A stretch of 64,000 nt of DNA from Alistipes sp. (GTDB taxonomy: Bacteria; Bacteroidota; Bacteroidia; Bacteroidales; Rikenellaceae). The notes below the pieces were generated by a model, which saw only the letters and a list, made by a program, of their open reading frames with translations, was not told the DNA's origin and did not search any database. Shown here piece by piece: positions 1 to 8,140 of this stretch. The position numbers were made by a program, and so were the translations under genes. The stretch is taken from assembly GCA_017621455.1 (NCBI GenBank), contig JAGATC010000010.1, positions 124,001 through 188,000 of the forward strand, in the 5' to 3' direction. How positions within the stretch are numbered: the first letter of the stretch is position 1; each line of letters begins with the position of its first letter.

Positions 1-211
1 TGTTGGTAAACGTTAGGGCGAGTATCGAGCGGGGGTCGACACCCTGCGATAGCATGTAGGCAATACGTGTAGTAAGCACGCGCGTCTTACCCGAGCCAGC
101 ACCCGCTATTATAAGCGTGGGGCCATCATAGTTGACCACAGCCTCGCGCTGCACGGCACTAAGCCCCTCGAGTACGTCAGTATTAGTGGGGTTTATACTA
201 TTTTGTTCCAT
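1..211 (-). CDS. UvrD/PcrA-type ATP-dependent DNA helicase, N-terminal fragment
   Basis: Only the first 70 codons lie in the window; the gene continues past base 1. Translation from the ATG at 211 gives the N-terminus of a superfamily 1 helicase: a [11 protein letters not shown]-motif segment, then the Walker A loop AGAGSGKT, then RIAYML and ALTFTN. In this family these bind ATP and start domain 1A of a 3'-5' helicase acting in repair and replication restart. It is the last gene in view of a minus-strand row (U32 protein, methyltransferase, two CHR transporters), starting 12 bases after the preceding stop. PcrA, UvrD and Rep cannot be told apart from this fragment. Confidence 0.9.
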   Translation of the reverse strand, partial: MEQNSINPTNTDVLEGLSAVQREAVVNYDGPTLIIAGAGSGKTRVLTTRIAYMLSQGVDPRSILALTFTN

Positions 212-223
212 CGTTAGTAATTT

Positions 224-769
224 CTATATTCCATAAATTAGCACTCCTGCCAAGCCCGAGCATACGATAAGGAGTATGGGGTTGACCTTACGTGCTGAGG
301 CTATGAGCACCACGACAAAGATTGCCCAGCTCCAGCCGTCGATAAAGCTGCGACCCTCAGCCGAGTGGGGGAGGATCAGAAGCAGCGCTGCCGACATAAT
401 CATACCCACGACCACGGGCTTCATTCCCGCCACCACGCTCTTGACGTAGATGTTGTCGTGGAGCTTCAGGAAGAAGCGCGTGATGAGCATCATTAGCGTG
501 AGTGCTGGCAGGCACACCGCCACGGTTGCCACAATTGAGCCCCACACGCCTGCCACCTCGTAGCCTATATATGTCGCCGAGTTCAGGGCGATGGGTCCTG
601 GTGTCATCTGCGAGATGGCGACGATGTCCGAGAACTCGCCATTGGTGAGCCACGCATTGCGCTCAACAACCTCGCTATGAATGAGCGAGAGCATGGCATA
701 GCCACCACCAAAGCCGAAGAAGCCTATCTTAAGGTAGCTCACAAAGAGTTGCAAAAGTGTCCCAATCAT
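224..769 (-). CDS. Chromate transporter family protein, half-size (second of pair)
   Basis: 181 residues, a single CHR domain. The N-terminal segment FFGFGGGYAML and the motif QMTPGPIALNSATYIGY are CHR-family hallmarks; four or more hydrophobic segments follow. The usual long ChrA has two fused CHR domains (about 400 residues), whereas here two separate 181-residue proteins are encoded side by side, as in short-chain CHR pairs. The start ATG overlaps the stop of the upstream partner by 4 bases, so the two are probably translationally coupled and form one inner-membrane transporter. CHR proteins export chromate in proteobacteria; the substrate here is unknown and chromate should not be assumed. 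Confidence 0.88.
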   Translation of the reverse strand: MIGTLLQLFVSYLKIGFFGFGGGYAMLSLIHSEVVERNAWLTNGEFSDIVAISQMTPGPIALNSATYIGYEVAGVWGSIVATVAVCLPALTLMMLITRFFLKLHDNIYVKSVVAGMKPVVVGMIMSAALLLILPHSAEGRSFIDGWSWAIFVVVLIASARKVNPILLIVCSGLAGVLIYGI

Positions 770-1311
770 AGCAGTCCTGCCCTCCTTGTTTTAACTGCCG
801 CATAGAGAACTCCCGCCAAGGCTCCTGCCACAAGGAACCACACGGGAGATATGCCAAAGTGCCATATTATCAGTGCTGTAGCTGCTGCAATAGCTACCAT
901 CCACCAGTGCATCCCCTTCGTGAGACCCACAATAGGTGCCACGATGAGTGCCACAACTGCGGGGCGCATGCCCTTAAAGGCGGCATCCACCCAGTGGTTC
1001 TGGCGAATGTCGCTGAAGAAGATGGCGACAATGAGGATGATTGTGAACGAGGGGACCACCACACCCAGTATCGCAGCCAACGAGCCGAGGTAGCGACGCT
1101 CTCTGTAGCCCACAAAAACCGCCGTATTTAGGGCAATGGGCCCTGGGGCTGCCTGTGCAAGCGTTAGTAGGTTGCCAAACTCCTTGTCCGAGAGCCACTT
1201 ATGGTTGTGTACAACCTCGTGCTGTATGAGCGGAATCATGGCGTAGCCGCCACCAAAGGTGAAGGCTCCAATCTTCAAAAACGACCAGAATATCTCAATT
1301 AGTCGGCTCAT
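766..1311 (-). CDS. Chromate transporter family protein, half-size (first of pair)
   Basis: 181 residues, paralogous to the next gene. It carries FTFGGGYAMIPLI near residue 17 and AQAAPGPIALNTAVFVGY near residue 53, both CHR-domain signatures, then a series of hydrophobic helices. It starts four bases after the stop of the methyltransferase upstream and overlaps the second CHR gene by four bases. In short-chain CHR pairs the two proteins have opposite membrane orientation and work as a heterodimer; that is family knowledge, not visible here. Substrate uncertain. Confidence 0.88.
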   Translation of the reverse strand: MSRLIEIFWSFLKIGAFTFGGGYAMIPLIQHEVVHNHKWLSDKEFGNLLTLAQAAPGPIALNTAVFVGYRERRYLGSLAAILGVVVPSFTIILIVAIFFSDIRQNHWVDAAFKGMRPAVVALIVAPIVGLTKGMHWWMVAIAAATALIIWHFGISPVWFLVAGALAGVLYAAVKTRRAGLL

Positions 1312-1315
1312 TCAA

Positions 1316-2203
1316 CTATCTCTTAAAGCGGTAATATGTACCAAAGGGTATCTGCTTATTGGCTCTATCCTCGAAGTATAGCTCGCCCATCTGCTCCATC
1401 TTGGGCGCACCAAAGGCCTGGTGCACTGCCGTGCGGGCAAGCATCGCCGAGAGCCCCATAGAGTAGAGGTTAAAGACGAGGAAGGCGTTCTCCTTTTCGA
1501 GTAGCTTCGCACACTGCTCCAACATATTGCAGATGTCATCCTCCAACACCCACTTCTCGCCATTGGCACCGCGACCGTAGGCAGGAGGGTCGAGGATGAT
1601 GCCGTTGTACTTGTTGCCACGGCGCACCTCGCGCTCCACGAATTTTGTGGCATCTTCGACAATCCAGCGCACGCCATCCAACCCTGACGACTCCATATTC
1701 TCACGTGACCACGTAACCACCTGCTTTACGGAGTCTACGTGTGTGACATCAGCCCCCGCAGCGCGTGCCGCAAGCGTAGCACCTCCCGTATATGCAAAGA
1801 GGTTTAAGACTTTGGGACGCTCGATGCCGCACGTCTCGCGTAGCTCGGTGATGGTGTCGTAGATAAACTCCCAGTTTGCTGCCTGCTCGGGGAAGATGCC
1901 CACGTGCTTAAACGAGGTGAGCGCCAAGCGCATACGTAGGTGCATATCCTTGTAGTCGATGTGCACCATCCAGCGCGATGGCATCTCGGGCTTTAGGCGC
2001 CACTCGCCACGCTCCTCACTCTTCTGGTCGCGTAGGAACGAGGCATCGGCCTTGAGCCACTCCTTGTCGCTGAGGCTCTTACGCCAGATGGCCTGTGGCT
2101 CGGGGCGGCGCACAACATAGCGGCCAAAGCGCTCAAGCTTCTCGCCCTCGCCCGTGTCAAGTAGCTCATAATCGGGAATATGCGGTGTTAACTGCTTTAT
2201 CAT
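1316..2203 (-). CDS. Class I SAM-dependent methyltransferase (RlmI/RlmK-like catalytic domain)
   Basis: 295 residues. The SAM-binding motif I is VLNLFAYTGGATLAARAAG (about residues 135-153), followed by the acidic motif VTHVDSVKQ. The catalytic motif is IILDPPAYGRG; an N/D-PP-x motif of this kind is typical of base methyltransferases that act on rRNA or tRNA. Unlike RlmI it has no PUA domain; instead there is a short N-terminal region rich in Trp and Arg. The gene lies 7 bases after the U32 gene and 4 before the CHR pair, in one minus-strand transcription unit. An RNA cytosine or guanine methyltransferase is the best guess; the target is not known. Confidence 0.82.
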   Translation of the reverse strand: MIKQLTPHIPDYELLDTGEGEKLERFGRYVVRRPEPQAIWRKSLSDKEWLKADASFLRDQKSEERGEWRLKPEMPSRWMVHIDYKDMHLRMRLALTSFKHVGIFPEQAANWEFIYDTITELRETCGIERPKVLNLFAYTGGATLAARAAGADVTHVDSVKQVVTWSRENMESSGLDGVRWIVEDATKFVEREVRRGNKYNGIILDPPAYGRGANGEKWVLEDDICNMLEQCAKLLEKENAFLVFNLYSMGLSAMLARTAVHQAFGAPKMEQMGELYFEDRANKQIPFGTYYRFKR

Positions 2204-2210
2204 AGTTCTT

Positions 2211-4043
2211 TTAGTTGTTGTCGTTTAATGTGCAGTCGATGAGCGACATACGGCACTTGGCGCAGTCGAAGTCGAGGCGGTAGCGGTGGCGACCATGCTC
2301 GATGTAGAGTCTGTCGCGTAGCTTTGTCCCCTTTTTTAGGCACTCGCCAATCTCGCGGCGGATGCAGTAGCTCGACTCCATCACGCGCTCACCCACGGTT
2401 GATGCCCATAGGTCGAGGCCGTCGACGATATGTTCCACGCCGTGACGGGTGTAGAAGCGGCGGGCGAGTGAGTTGACCACATTGTGGTCGGCACCTAAGC
2501 GACGCTTGGGGTAGCGTGCCTCGCCCGTGTCGGTGCGTATATCGTGCTCTATGCGGCGGGTCATACGCTTTGCGGCAAGCATAGATAGTGCCTCGCGGCG
2601 TAGCTCGGCAAGGAGCTTGGCTGTGGCAAACCACTTGGCACCCTCAACCTCGACCTGAGTAACGCGGAAGATGGTGTCACCGCTCTTTGCCATCTGCTCC
2701 TCGGCTACCGAGCGCATCTTCTCGGCGCTCTTGGCGGCATCCAACGCTACCGAGCGTGTAGCCTCGGCCTCGAAGCCCTCGATGTCGGTATAGCGCACGG
2801 CGATACCCTCGGGGGTGAGCTTCAATTGGCACGTAGTATCTATGGCGCGGCGTGTGCGGCTACGCTCCACGGCCTGCGTGAAGCGGTGGTCGTAGTTGCG
2901 GTACACCTCCATGCCCGCCTTGATGCCATCCATGCGGTTGGGCTCGATGATGTTACCCTCGGCGCGGTTGACGTTGGTGCCAACGATGCCCTCGGGCGTA
3001 ATCACACAGATGCCATCACCCGCAGTCAGGGGTCGCTTGGCGGCAATCCTAAAGTCGCGCTTCGTGGTAGTCGCCACGCAGCCTATATACTCACCTACTG
3101 CCTTGGGCGTGAGGAACGATGCCACGCCGGCACGCTTGCCCGAGAACATATACTCGCCACCATCGCGCGAAAAGCTCTTCTTGGGGTCGGGTTCGAACTC
3201 TATCTCGGAGCGACCAACCGATGAGCGACGGCAGTCGGGGCGCGTAGCAAGCGCCTCATCTATCTTACGACGGTAGTAGCTTACGACGTTTTTGATGTAG
3301 TTGTTGTCCTTGAGGCGACCCTCAATCTTGAACGAGACGACGCCCGCATCTATGAGCTCTCCGATGCGCTCCGAGAGGTCGAAGTCCTTGACCGAAAGTA
3401 AGTGCTTGCCGCTGATGAGCTTCTCGCCACGCTCCGTCACGAGGTCGTAGGTTAGGCGGCAGGGCTGTGAGCACTCGCCACGGTTTCCCGAGCGCGTAGA
3501 CTGCGAGCGCGAGAGGTAGCAACGACCGCTGTGTCCCACACATATCGCGCCGTGGATGAAGCACTCGAGGTCGACGGTCGTAGCCTCGCGTATGGCGCGT
3601 ATCTCGTCTATCGATAGGGCACGCTCCAAGATGACGCGCGAAAAGCCACTCTCCTCGAGGAAGTGTGCCCCCTCGGGCGTCATGTTGTTCACCTGCGTTG
3701 AGGCGTGCAGCTCCACGGGGAGGTTCATCTCGCGGTAGGCCATATCCTGCACAATAAGGGCGTCGACGCCAATATCTATTAGGCGGCGTGCCAACGCCTC
3801 GGCATCCTTGAGCTCGCGCTCGTAGAGTATGGTGTTGAGCGTGACAAATACCTTAACGCCAAACAGATGGGCGTAATCTACCACACGTGCTATGTCGTCT
3901 GTGGAGTTTGTAGCGCCACGGCGTGCTCCGAAGTTGCTTGCACCGATGTATAGGGCATCGGCGCCGCAGTCTATAGCGGCGATGGCAGCCTCGTAGTCGC
4001 GCGCGGGCGACAGTAGCTCGATATATCGTTTGTGGTTGGTCAT
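2211..4043 (-). CDS. Peptidase U32 family protein (YegQ/TrhP/RlhA-like)
   Basis: 610 residues from the ATG at 4043. The U32 signature ECFIHGAICVGHSGRC lies at about residues 160-175, after a TIM-barrel-like N-terminus (ELLSPARDYEAA). Clustered cysteines (ECSQPC and, near the C-terminus, CAKCRMSLIDC) suggest an iron-sulfur site. Family members long called collagenases are now known in E. coli to work in prephenate-dependent hydroxylation of tRNA uridine (TrhP) or 23S rRNA (RlhA). A longer reading frame extends upstream to 4418 but crosses into serS on the other strand; ATG 4043 sits 19 bases from a good TACCTTTG promoter element, so it is the chosen start. First gene of the minus-strand unit. 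Confidence 0.88.
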   Translation of the reverse strand: MTNHKRYIELLSPARDYEAAIAAIDCGADALYIGASNFGARRGATNSTDDIARVVDYAHLFGVKVFVTLNTILYERELKDAEALARRLIDIGVDALIVQDMAYREMNLPVELHASTQVNNMTPEGAHFLEESGFSRVILERALSIDEIRAIREATTVDLECFIHGAICVGHSGRCYLSRSQSTRSGNRGECSQPCRLTYDLVTERGEKLISGKHLLSVKDFDLSERIGELIDAGVVSFKIEGRLKDNNYIKNVVSYYRRKIDEALATRPDCRRSSVGRSEIEFEPDPKKSFSRDGGEYMFSGKRAGVASFLTPKAVGEYIGCVATTTKRDFRIAAKRPLTAGDGICVITPEGIVGTNVNRAEGNIIEPNRMDGIKAGMEVYRNYDHRFTQAVERSRTRRAIDTTCQLKLTPEGIAVRYTDIEGFEAEATRSVALDAAKSAEKMRSVAEEQMAKSGDTIFRVTQVEVEGAKWFATAKLLAELRREALSMLAAKRMTRRIEHDIRTDTGEARYPKRRLGADHNVVNSLARRFYTRHGVEHIVDGLDLWASTVGERVMESSYCIRREIGECLKKGTKLRDRLYIEHGRHRYRLDFDCAKCRMSLIDCTLNDNN

Positions 4044-4061
4044 ATCATGGTATATAATGCA

Positions 4062-4069
4062 CAAAGGTA
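4062..4069 (-). promoter_or_regulatory. Bacteroidota -7 promoter element for the U32 operon
   Basis: On the minus strand the bases read TACCTTTG, an exact TAnnTTTG match, 19 bases upstream of the U32 start codon. It is back to back with the serS promoter. No clear -33 TTG box was located. Confidence 0.5.
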
Positions 4070-4112
4070 TAAAATTTTGGGGATACAAAGTACAATGTTT
4101 GCGATAAAGTTG

Positions 4113-4120
4113 TATCTTTG
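4113..4120 (+). promoter_or_regulatory. Bacteroidota -7 promoter element for serS
   Basis: TATCTTTG, an exact TAnnTTTG match, 29 bases before the serS start codon. With 4062-4069 it forms a compact divergent promoter region. Confidence 0.55.
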
Positions 4121-4149
4121 TCATTTGAAAAAGGAAAAACACAAAGACT

Positions 4150-5421
4150 ATGCTTACACTAAAGCAATTGCGCGATAATAAGGAGGAGGCCATTCGCCGC
4201 CTCGCAAAGAAGGGTGTCGACGCAGCACCCATCATCGCTCGCATCGAGGAGCTCGACGACAAGCGTAAGGCTCTCCAGGCGGAGCTCGACAACTGTCTTG
4301 CACAGCAGAATGCCGCAGCCAAGCAGATTGGCGCCCTTATGGGTAAGGGCCTCAAGGAGGAGGCCGAGGCCAAGAAGCAGGAGGTGGCAGGACTCAAGAG
4401 TCGCTCCAACGAGCTCAAGGAGGAGTCGGAGCGCGTGGCTGTAGAGCTTCAAAACCAGATTGTCTTGCTCCCCAACTTCCCCGCAGAGATAGTGCCCGAG
4501 GGACGCACAGCCGAGGACAACGTTGTGGTAAAGCTCGTGGAGAACTACACCGAGATTCCTGGCGAGGCATTGCCACACTGGGAGCTTGCCAAGAAGTACG
4601 ACATCATCGACTTCGACCTTGGCGTGAAGATTACGGGTGCTGGCTTCCCCGTATACAAGGGCAAGGGTGCTCGTCTGCAGCGTGCCCTTATCAACTACTT
4701 CTTAGACTGCAACACACGCGCTGGATATCAGGAGGTTGAGCCCCCAATTATGGTAAACGAGGCGTCGGGCTTTGGCACAGGTCAGCTCCCCGACAAGGAG
4801 GGTCAGATGTACCACGCCACGGCTGATGGCTTCTACCTTGTGCCCACAGCCGAGGTGCCCATCACCAACATCTTCCGCGATGTAATCCTCGAGCAGAGCG
4901 AGCTACCCGTGAAGATAACAGCCTACACTCCCTGTTTCCGTCGCGAGGCGGGCTCGTATGGTAAGGATGTGCGCGGCCTGAACCGTCTGCACCAGTTCGA
5001 TAAGGTGGAGATCGTGCAGGTGGCACACCCCGACAACTCTTACGAGGCACTCGACGCTATGGTGGCACACGTGGAGTCTATCGTGGCATCGCTGGGATTG
5101 CCCTACCGCATCTTGCGCCTTTGTGGCGGCGATATGTCGTTCACCTCGGCACTAACATACGACTTTGAGGTCTACTCCGAGGCACAGAAGCGCTGGTTGG
5201 AGGTGTCGTCAGTATCTAACTTCGAGTCGTTCCAGGCAAACCGCCTCAAGCTGCGCTACCGCGACGATAATCGCAAAACACAGCTCGCACATACGCTAAA
5301 TGGCTCGTCTCTTGCATTGCCACGTATCGTAGCTGCACTGCTCGAAAACAACCAAACCGAGGAGGGAATTCGCATCCCCGATGTATTAATTCCCTACACA
5401 GGCTTTGATTTTATAAAATAA
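4150..5421 (+). CDS. serS: Seryl-tRNA synthetase
   Basis: 423 residues, normal length. The N-terminal coiled-coil arm that grips tRNA-Ser covers about residues 27-105 (Glu/Lys-rich, with LKEEAEAKKQE). The class II catalytic core follows, with motif 2 FRREAGSYGKDVRGLNRLHQF and motif 3 NGSSLALPRIVAALLENNQ. It charges tRNA-Ser (and tRNA-Sec where present) with serine in the cytoplasm. It has its own promoter at 4113 and is followed by the ferredoxin gene, which has a separate promoter overlapping the serS 3' end. No unusual residue was noticed. Confidence 0.98.
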   Translation: MLTLKQLRDNKEEAIRRLAKKGVDAAPIIARIEELDDKRKALQAELDNCLAQQNAAAKQIGALMGKGLKEEAEAKKQEVAGLKSRSNELKEESERVAVELQNQIVLLPNFPAEIVPEGRTAEDNVVVKLVENYTEIPGEALPHWELAKKYDIIDFDLGVKITGAGFPVYKGKGARLQRALINYFLDCNTRAGYQEVEPPIMVNEASGFGTGQLPDKEGQMYHATADGFYLVPTAEVPITNIFRDVILEQSELPVKITAYTPCFRREAGSYGKDVRGLNRLHQFDKVEIVQVAHPDNSYEALDAMVAHVESIVASLGLPYRILRLCGGDMSFTSALTYDFEVYSEAQKRWLEVSSVSNFESFQANRLKLRYRDDNRKTQLAHTLNGSSLALPRIVAALLENNQTEEGIRIPDVLIPYTGFDFIK

Positions 5422-5433
5422 TTCGTATATTTG
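5404..5433 (+). promoter_or_regulatory. Bacteroidota promoter for the ferredoxin gene
   Basis: TTTG at 5404-5407, an 18-base spacer and TATATTTG at 5426-5433. The upstream box lies inside the last codons of serS. The start codon of the ferredoxin follows about 50 bases downstream. Confidence 0.55.
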
Positions 5434-5482
5434 CATTGTAAATCGTAACAGAGTACAAACACATCATTAAAAACTAAGTAAT

Positions 5483-5656
5483 ATGGCTTACAAAATTTCT
5501 GAAACTTCTTGCGTTGCATGTGGTACATGTATCGACGAGTGCCCCGTTGAGGCTATCTCAGCAGGTGATGTTTATGTAATCGACCCCAGCAAGTGCATCG
5601 ACTGCGGTACTTGCGCTGGCGTTTGCCCTTCAGAGGCTATCGCTCCCGAGGCATAA
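5483..5656 (+). CDS. 2[4Fe-4S] bacterial-type ferredoxin
   Basis: 57 residues, starting MAYKISETSC. Two complete CxxCxxCxxxCP motifs are seen, CVACGTCIDECP and CIDCGTCAGVCP, separated by about 28 residues, which is the classic clostridial-type ferredoxin layout of two [4Fe-4S] clusters with pseudo-twofold symmetry. It is a small cytoplasmic low-potential electron carrier. In an anaerobe it would serve pyruvate- and other 2-oxoacid:ferredoxin oxidoreductases; the indolepyruvate oxidoreductase at 16651 lacks its own ferredoxin domain and could use such a carrier, though that link is inference. It has its own promoter and is followed by a hairpin. Confidence 0.95.
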   Translation: MAYKISETSCVACGTCIDECPVEAISAGDVYVIDPSKCIDCGTCAGVCPSEAIAPEA

Positions 5657-5680
5657 TCTAAATCCAACGGGTTTTTATTT

Positions 5681-5710
5681 GGGGCTGTCCTGTATGGGGC
5701 GGCCCTTTAT
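5681..5710 (+). terminator. Hairpin after the ferredoxin gene
   Basis: GGGCTGTCC can pair with GGGCGGCCC (9 pairs including two G-U) around a short loop, followed by TTTATT. It probably ends the ferredoxin transcript, but the SDR gene starts only 12 bases later, so partial read-through is likely. Confidence 0.5.
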
Positions 5711-5722
5711 TGTGGTAGTATA

Positions 5723-6487
5723 ATGAAGCAACCAATAGACTCCATAGTAATAATAGGTGCCACCTCGGGCATCGGGCGCGCTGTGGCGGAGAGGTTCGCC
5801 AAGGAGGGTGTGCGCATAGGTATCGCGGGACGCCGAGAGGAGCGACTACGTGAACTACAAGAGCGCTATGGTGCTGAGCGCGTGGCATATAGGGTGATGG
5901 ATGTGACCCAGGACGATGCCGCTGAGAGGTTAGTGGAGCTATGCGAGGAGGTGGGTGAGCCCGATGTGTTGCTCTACGCCTCGGGTATAGGGCGCCAGAA
6001 CCCAGAGCTGGAGGAGGAGATGGAGATAGGTATCATAAAGACCAACTGCGAGGGCATGGTGCGCATAGTAGACAGATTTATAAACTGGGTGAAGCGCAAC
6101 CCCGCATACAACGATAAGCATCGTGCGCACGTAGCCGTAATAAGCTCATTAGCAGGGACTAAGGGAATGGGGCCAGCACCAGCATACTCGGCGACAAAGA
6201 GCATGCAGAGCGCCTACCTCGTAGCACTGGCGCAGCACATACGTATGTATCACATCCCCGTGACGGTGGGTGACATACGCCCAGGATTCGTCGCTACGGA
6301 GATACTAAATCCCGAGAAGCACTACCCCATGATGATGACAGTGGAGGAGGCAGCCAACCATGTAACACGCTCATTAGTAGGGCGTAAGCGTGTGACTACG
6401 TTTGACTGGCGATACAGGCTTATAGGAGTGTTGTGGCGCATGATACCGCGTGCGCTGTGGGAGCGAATGACATTCGTGCGTAACTAA
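5723..6487 (+). CDS. Short-chain dehydrogenase/reductase (SDR)
   Basis: 254 residues. The NAD(P)-binding TGxxxGxG variant GATSGIGRAVAERF is at residues 12-25, an acidic/basic segment GRREER suggests NADP preference, the active-site YSATKSMQSAY gives Tyr-xxx-Lys, with Ser in VISSLAGT upstream, and the PG motif IRPGFV follows. The C-terminus (RLIGVLWRMIPRALWERM) is amphipathic and may touch the membrane. These are features of a classical SDR oxidoreductase; the substrate cannot be told. No clear promoter of its own was seen, so it may be reached by read-through from the ferredoxin promoter. Confidence 0.88.
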   Translation: MKQPIDSIVIIGATSGIGRAVAERFAKEGVRIGIAGRREERLRELQERYGAERVAYRVMDVTQDDAAERLVELCEEVGEPDVLLYASGIGRQNPELEEEMEIGIIKTNCEGMVRIVDRFINWVKRNPAYNDKHRAHVAVISSLAGTKGMGPAPAYSATKSMQSAYLVALAQHIRMYHIPVTVGDIRPGFVATEILNPEKHYPMMMTVEEAANHVTRSLVGRKRVTTFDWRYRLIGVLWRMIPRALWERMTFVRN

Positions 6488-6534
6488 TTTATACCAATTT
6501 GAGGTCGCATAGGCTAATTATGCAAATTTTTAAG

Positions 6535-6542
6535 TAACTTTG
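6535..6542 (+). promoter_or_regulatory. Bacteroidota -7 promoter element for the CotH operon
   Basis: TAACTTTG, a consensus TAnnTTTG match, 37 bases before the start of the CotH lipoprotein gene. No strong -33 box. Confidence 0.45.
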
Positions 6543-6579
6543 TCGCATACTTATTTATAATATATAGCTGCAAGCAACG

Positions 6580-8118
6580 ATGAAAAGGATTATATACATA
6601 GCAGCATTCGTGGCACTCGTCATGGCCATCGGTGGTGTATCGTGCGTGGAGGATAGAGAGTTTATCCTGCCTGAGCAGACGACGCCTGGTGAGGATGACG
6701 GCAAGGGTGACGAGGGAGGCACTGAGGATGATGGCAAGGGTGATGAGGGTGGCACCACAGAGAATCCTCCCGTCAACAACGACTATCCCGACACCTCATG
6801 GGCGGCGGGTGAATTGGACTGGGTATTCGACATGAACGCTGTCCCCGAGATACATATATCGGTGACTGAGGATGAGTGGAACACGCTCCTTAAGGAGTAT
6901 GACCGCGACAGCAACACCGCAGCGTACATCCACTGCGATGCCGAGTTTAAGTCGAAGGGCGAGACCCACAACTTCGTGGATGCAGGACTGCGCCTCAGGG
7001 GTAACACCTCGCGTGTGCGACCAGAGGGTAATGGTGGCGAGATGCACAAGCGCGACAATGCCGACTGGCACCACTGCCACTTTATGCTCAACCTGCGCAA
7101 GTATCAGAAGGATGATGCCCATGAGCTGCACAACGTGCGTAAGCTCCACCTAAAGTGGCACAAGGATGACCGTGCCTACTGCCGCGAGCTATACTGCTAC
7201 GACCTCTTCCGTCGCTTCGGCATATGGACGGCCCCATATAGCTCATACTGCCGTCTGTGGATACACGTAGAGGGCGATAAGGAGGCAGCATACTACGGTG
7301 TGTATGAGATGATTGAGGCCATAGATGATAAGTATGTGAAGAAGCGTAAGGAGCTCTTCGGCGACCACCAGCACAACCTATGGAAGTGTCGCTGGGGTGC
7401 TACGCTCAACTACAACGACATGAACAACGTCTCGATAAGCGTAGATGACGGCTCGGGCAACAACTACACCTACGAGCTAAAGTCGAATACCGAGAACTTC
7501 GAGGCAGCAAAGGAGCAGTTAAGGGAGTTTACCAAGAACCTCACGCAGCGTACAGGGCAAGACTTCCACGACTGGATAGCCTCGGTATGCGACGTGCGTC
7601 TGCTGCTGCGCACCTATGCCGTGAATGTCACCGTGGGCATGTGGGACGACTACTGGAACAACTGCAACAACTACTACATCTACTTCAACTCGTCGGATAA
7701 GAACAACTACAAATTCTTCTTCATCCCCTACGACTACGATAATACGCTTGGCACATCGAGCAATTGCGGCGTGCAGAGCGATTCGGGACGTCAAGACCCT
7801 CTAAACTGGGGTGATACGGGGCGTAACCCGCTTATAGGCAAGCTGTTGCAGTATGACGACTACCGCAAGATATACATCGAGGCACTTAAGGAGCTTGTCG
7901 ACCCTGCTAATAACCTCTTCTACTACCAGGCATCCATCGACCGCATCAACGGCTGGCATGCGATGATTCGCGACTATGTGGTGAACGACACCGAGGAGGA
8001 TTGCGAGATTAAGGACCGCCCTGCAAAGTGGGGTAACATCTACGACTACCGCATATTGGATGCAGCCTCGTCGATGAACTTCTTCAAGGTCAAGGCAGAG
8101 ACTATTAACAACCTATAA
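6580..8118 (+). CDS. CotH-kinase family lipoprotein
   Basis: 512 residues. A lipoprotein signal ends at Cys22 (IGGVSC), followed by an acidic Gly-rich linker made of two 11-residue repeats (EDDGKGDEGGT). The rest is a CotH-like domain: LRLRGNTSRVRPEG, RKLHLKWHKDD, YYGVYEMIEAIDDKYVKKR and the likely metal/active-site stretch FFIPYDYDNTLGTSSN. CotH of Bacillus is an atypical spore-coat protein kinase; homologues in gut Bacteroidota are surface or periplasmic and of unknown role. It is followed 22 bases later by a beta-barrel protein gene, so the two probably share a transcript. Kinase activity is inferred from family only. Confidence 0.85.
   Translation: MKRIIYIAAFVALVMAIGGVSCVEDREFILPEQTTPGEDDGKGDEGGTEDDGKGDEGGTTENPPVNNDYPDTSWAAGELDWVFDMNAVPEIHISVTEDEWNTLLKEYDRDSNTAAYIHCDAEFKSKGETHNFVDAGLRLRGNTSRVRPEGNGGEMHKRDNADWHHCHFMLNLRKYQKDDAHELHNVRKLHLKWHKDDRAYCRELYCYDLFRRFGIWTAPYSSYCRLWIHVEGDKEAAYYGVYEMIEAIDDKYVKKRKELFGDHQHNLWKCRWGATLNYNDMNNVSISVDDGSGNNYTYELKSNTENFEAAKEQLREFTKNLTQRTGQDFHDWIASVCDVRLLLRTYAVNVTVGMWDDYWNNCNNYYIYFNSSDKNNYKFFFIPYDYDNTLGTSSNCGVQSDSGRQDPLNWGDTGRNPLIGKLLQYDDYRKIYIEALKELVDPANNLFYYQASIDRINGWHAMIRDYVVNDTEEDCEIKDRPAKWGNIYDYRILDAASSMNFFKVKAETINNL
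6691..6756 (+). repeat. Two tandem 33-base repeats coding an acidic linker
   Basis: Bases 6691-6723 and 6724-6756 are near-identical in-frame copies, each coding EDDGKGDEGGT. They form the flexible tether between the lipid anchor and the CotH domain. Confidence 0.85.
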
Positions 8119-8140
8119 CAGAGCTAATTATATCACGAAA

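Noticed and set aside
224-1311. A single broken ChrA gene
   Set aside because: The two halves each have a complete N-terminal CHR motif and overlap by four bases as separate genes; this matches known short-chain CHR pairs and not a split gene.
4044-4418. N-terminal extension of the U32 protein (frame open to 4418 on the minus strand)
   Set aside because: The extension is Ser/Ala/Arg-rich, overlaps serS on the other strand and would cross the divergent promoters. The U32 homology starts right at MTNHKRY (4043).
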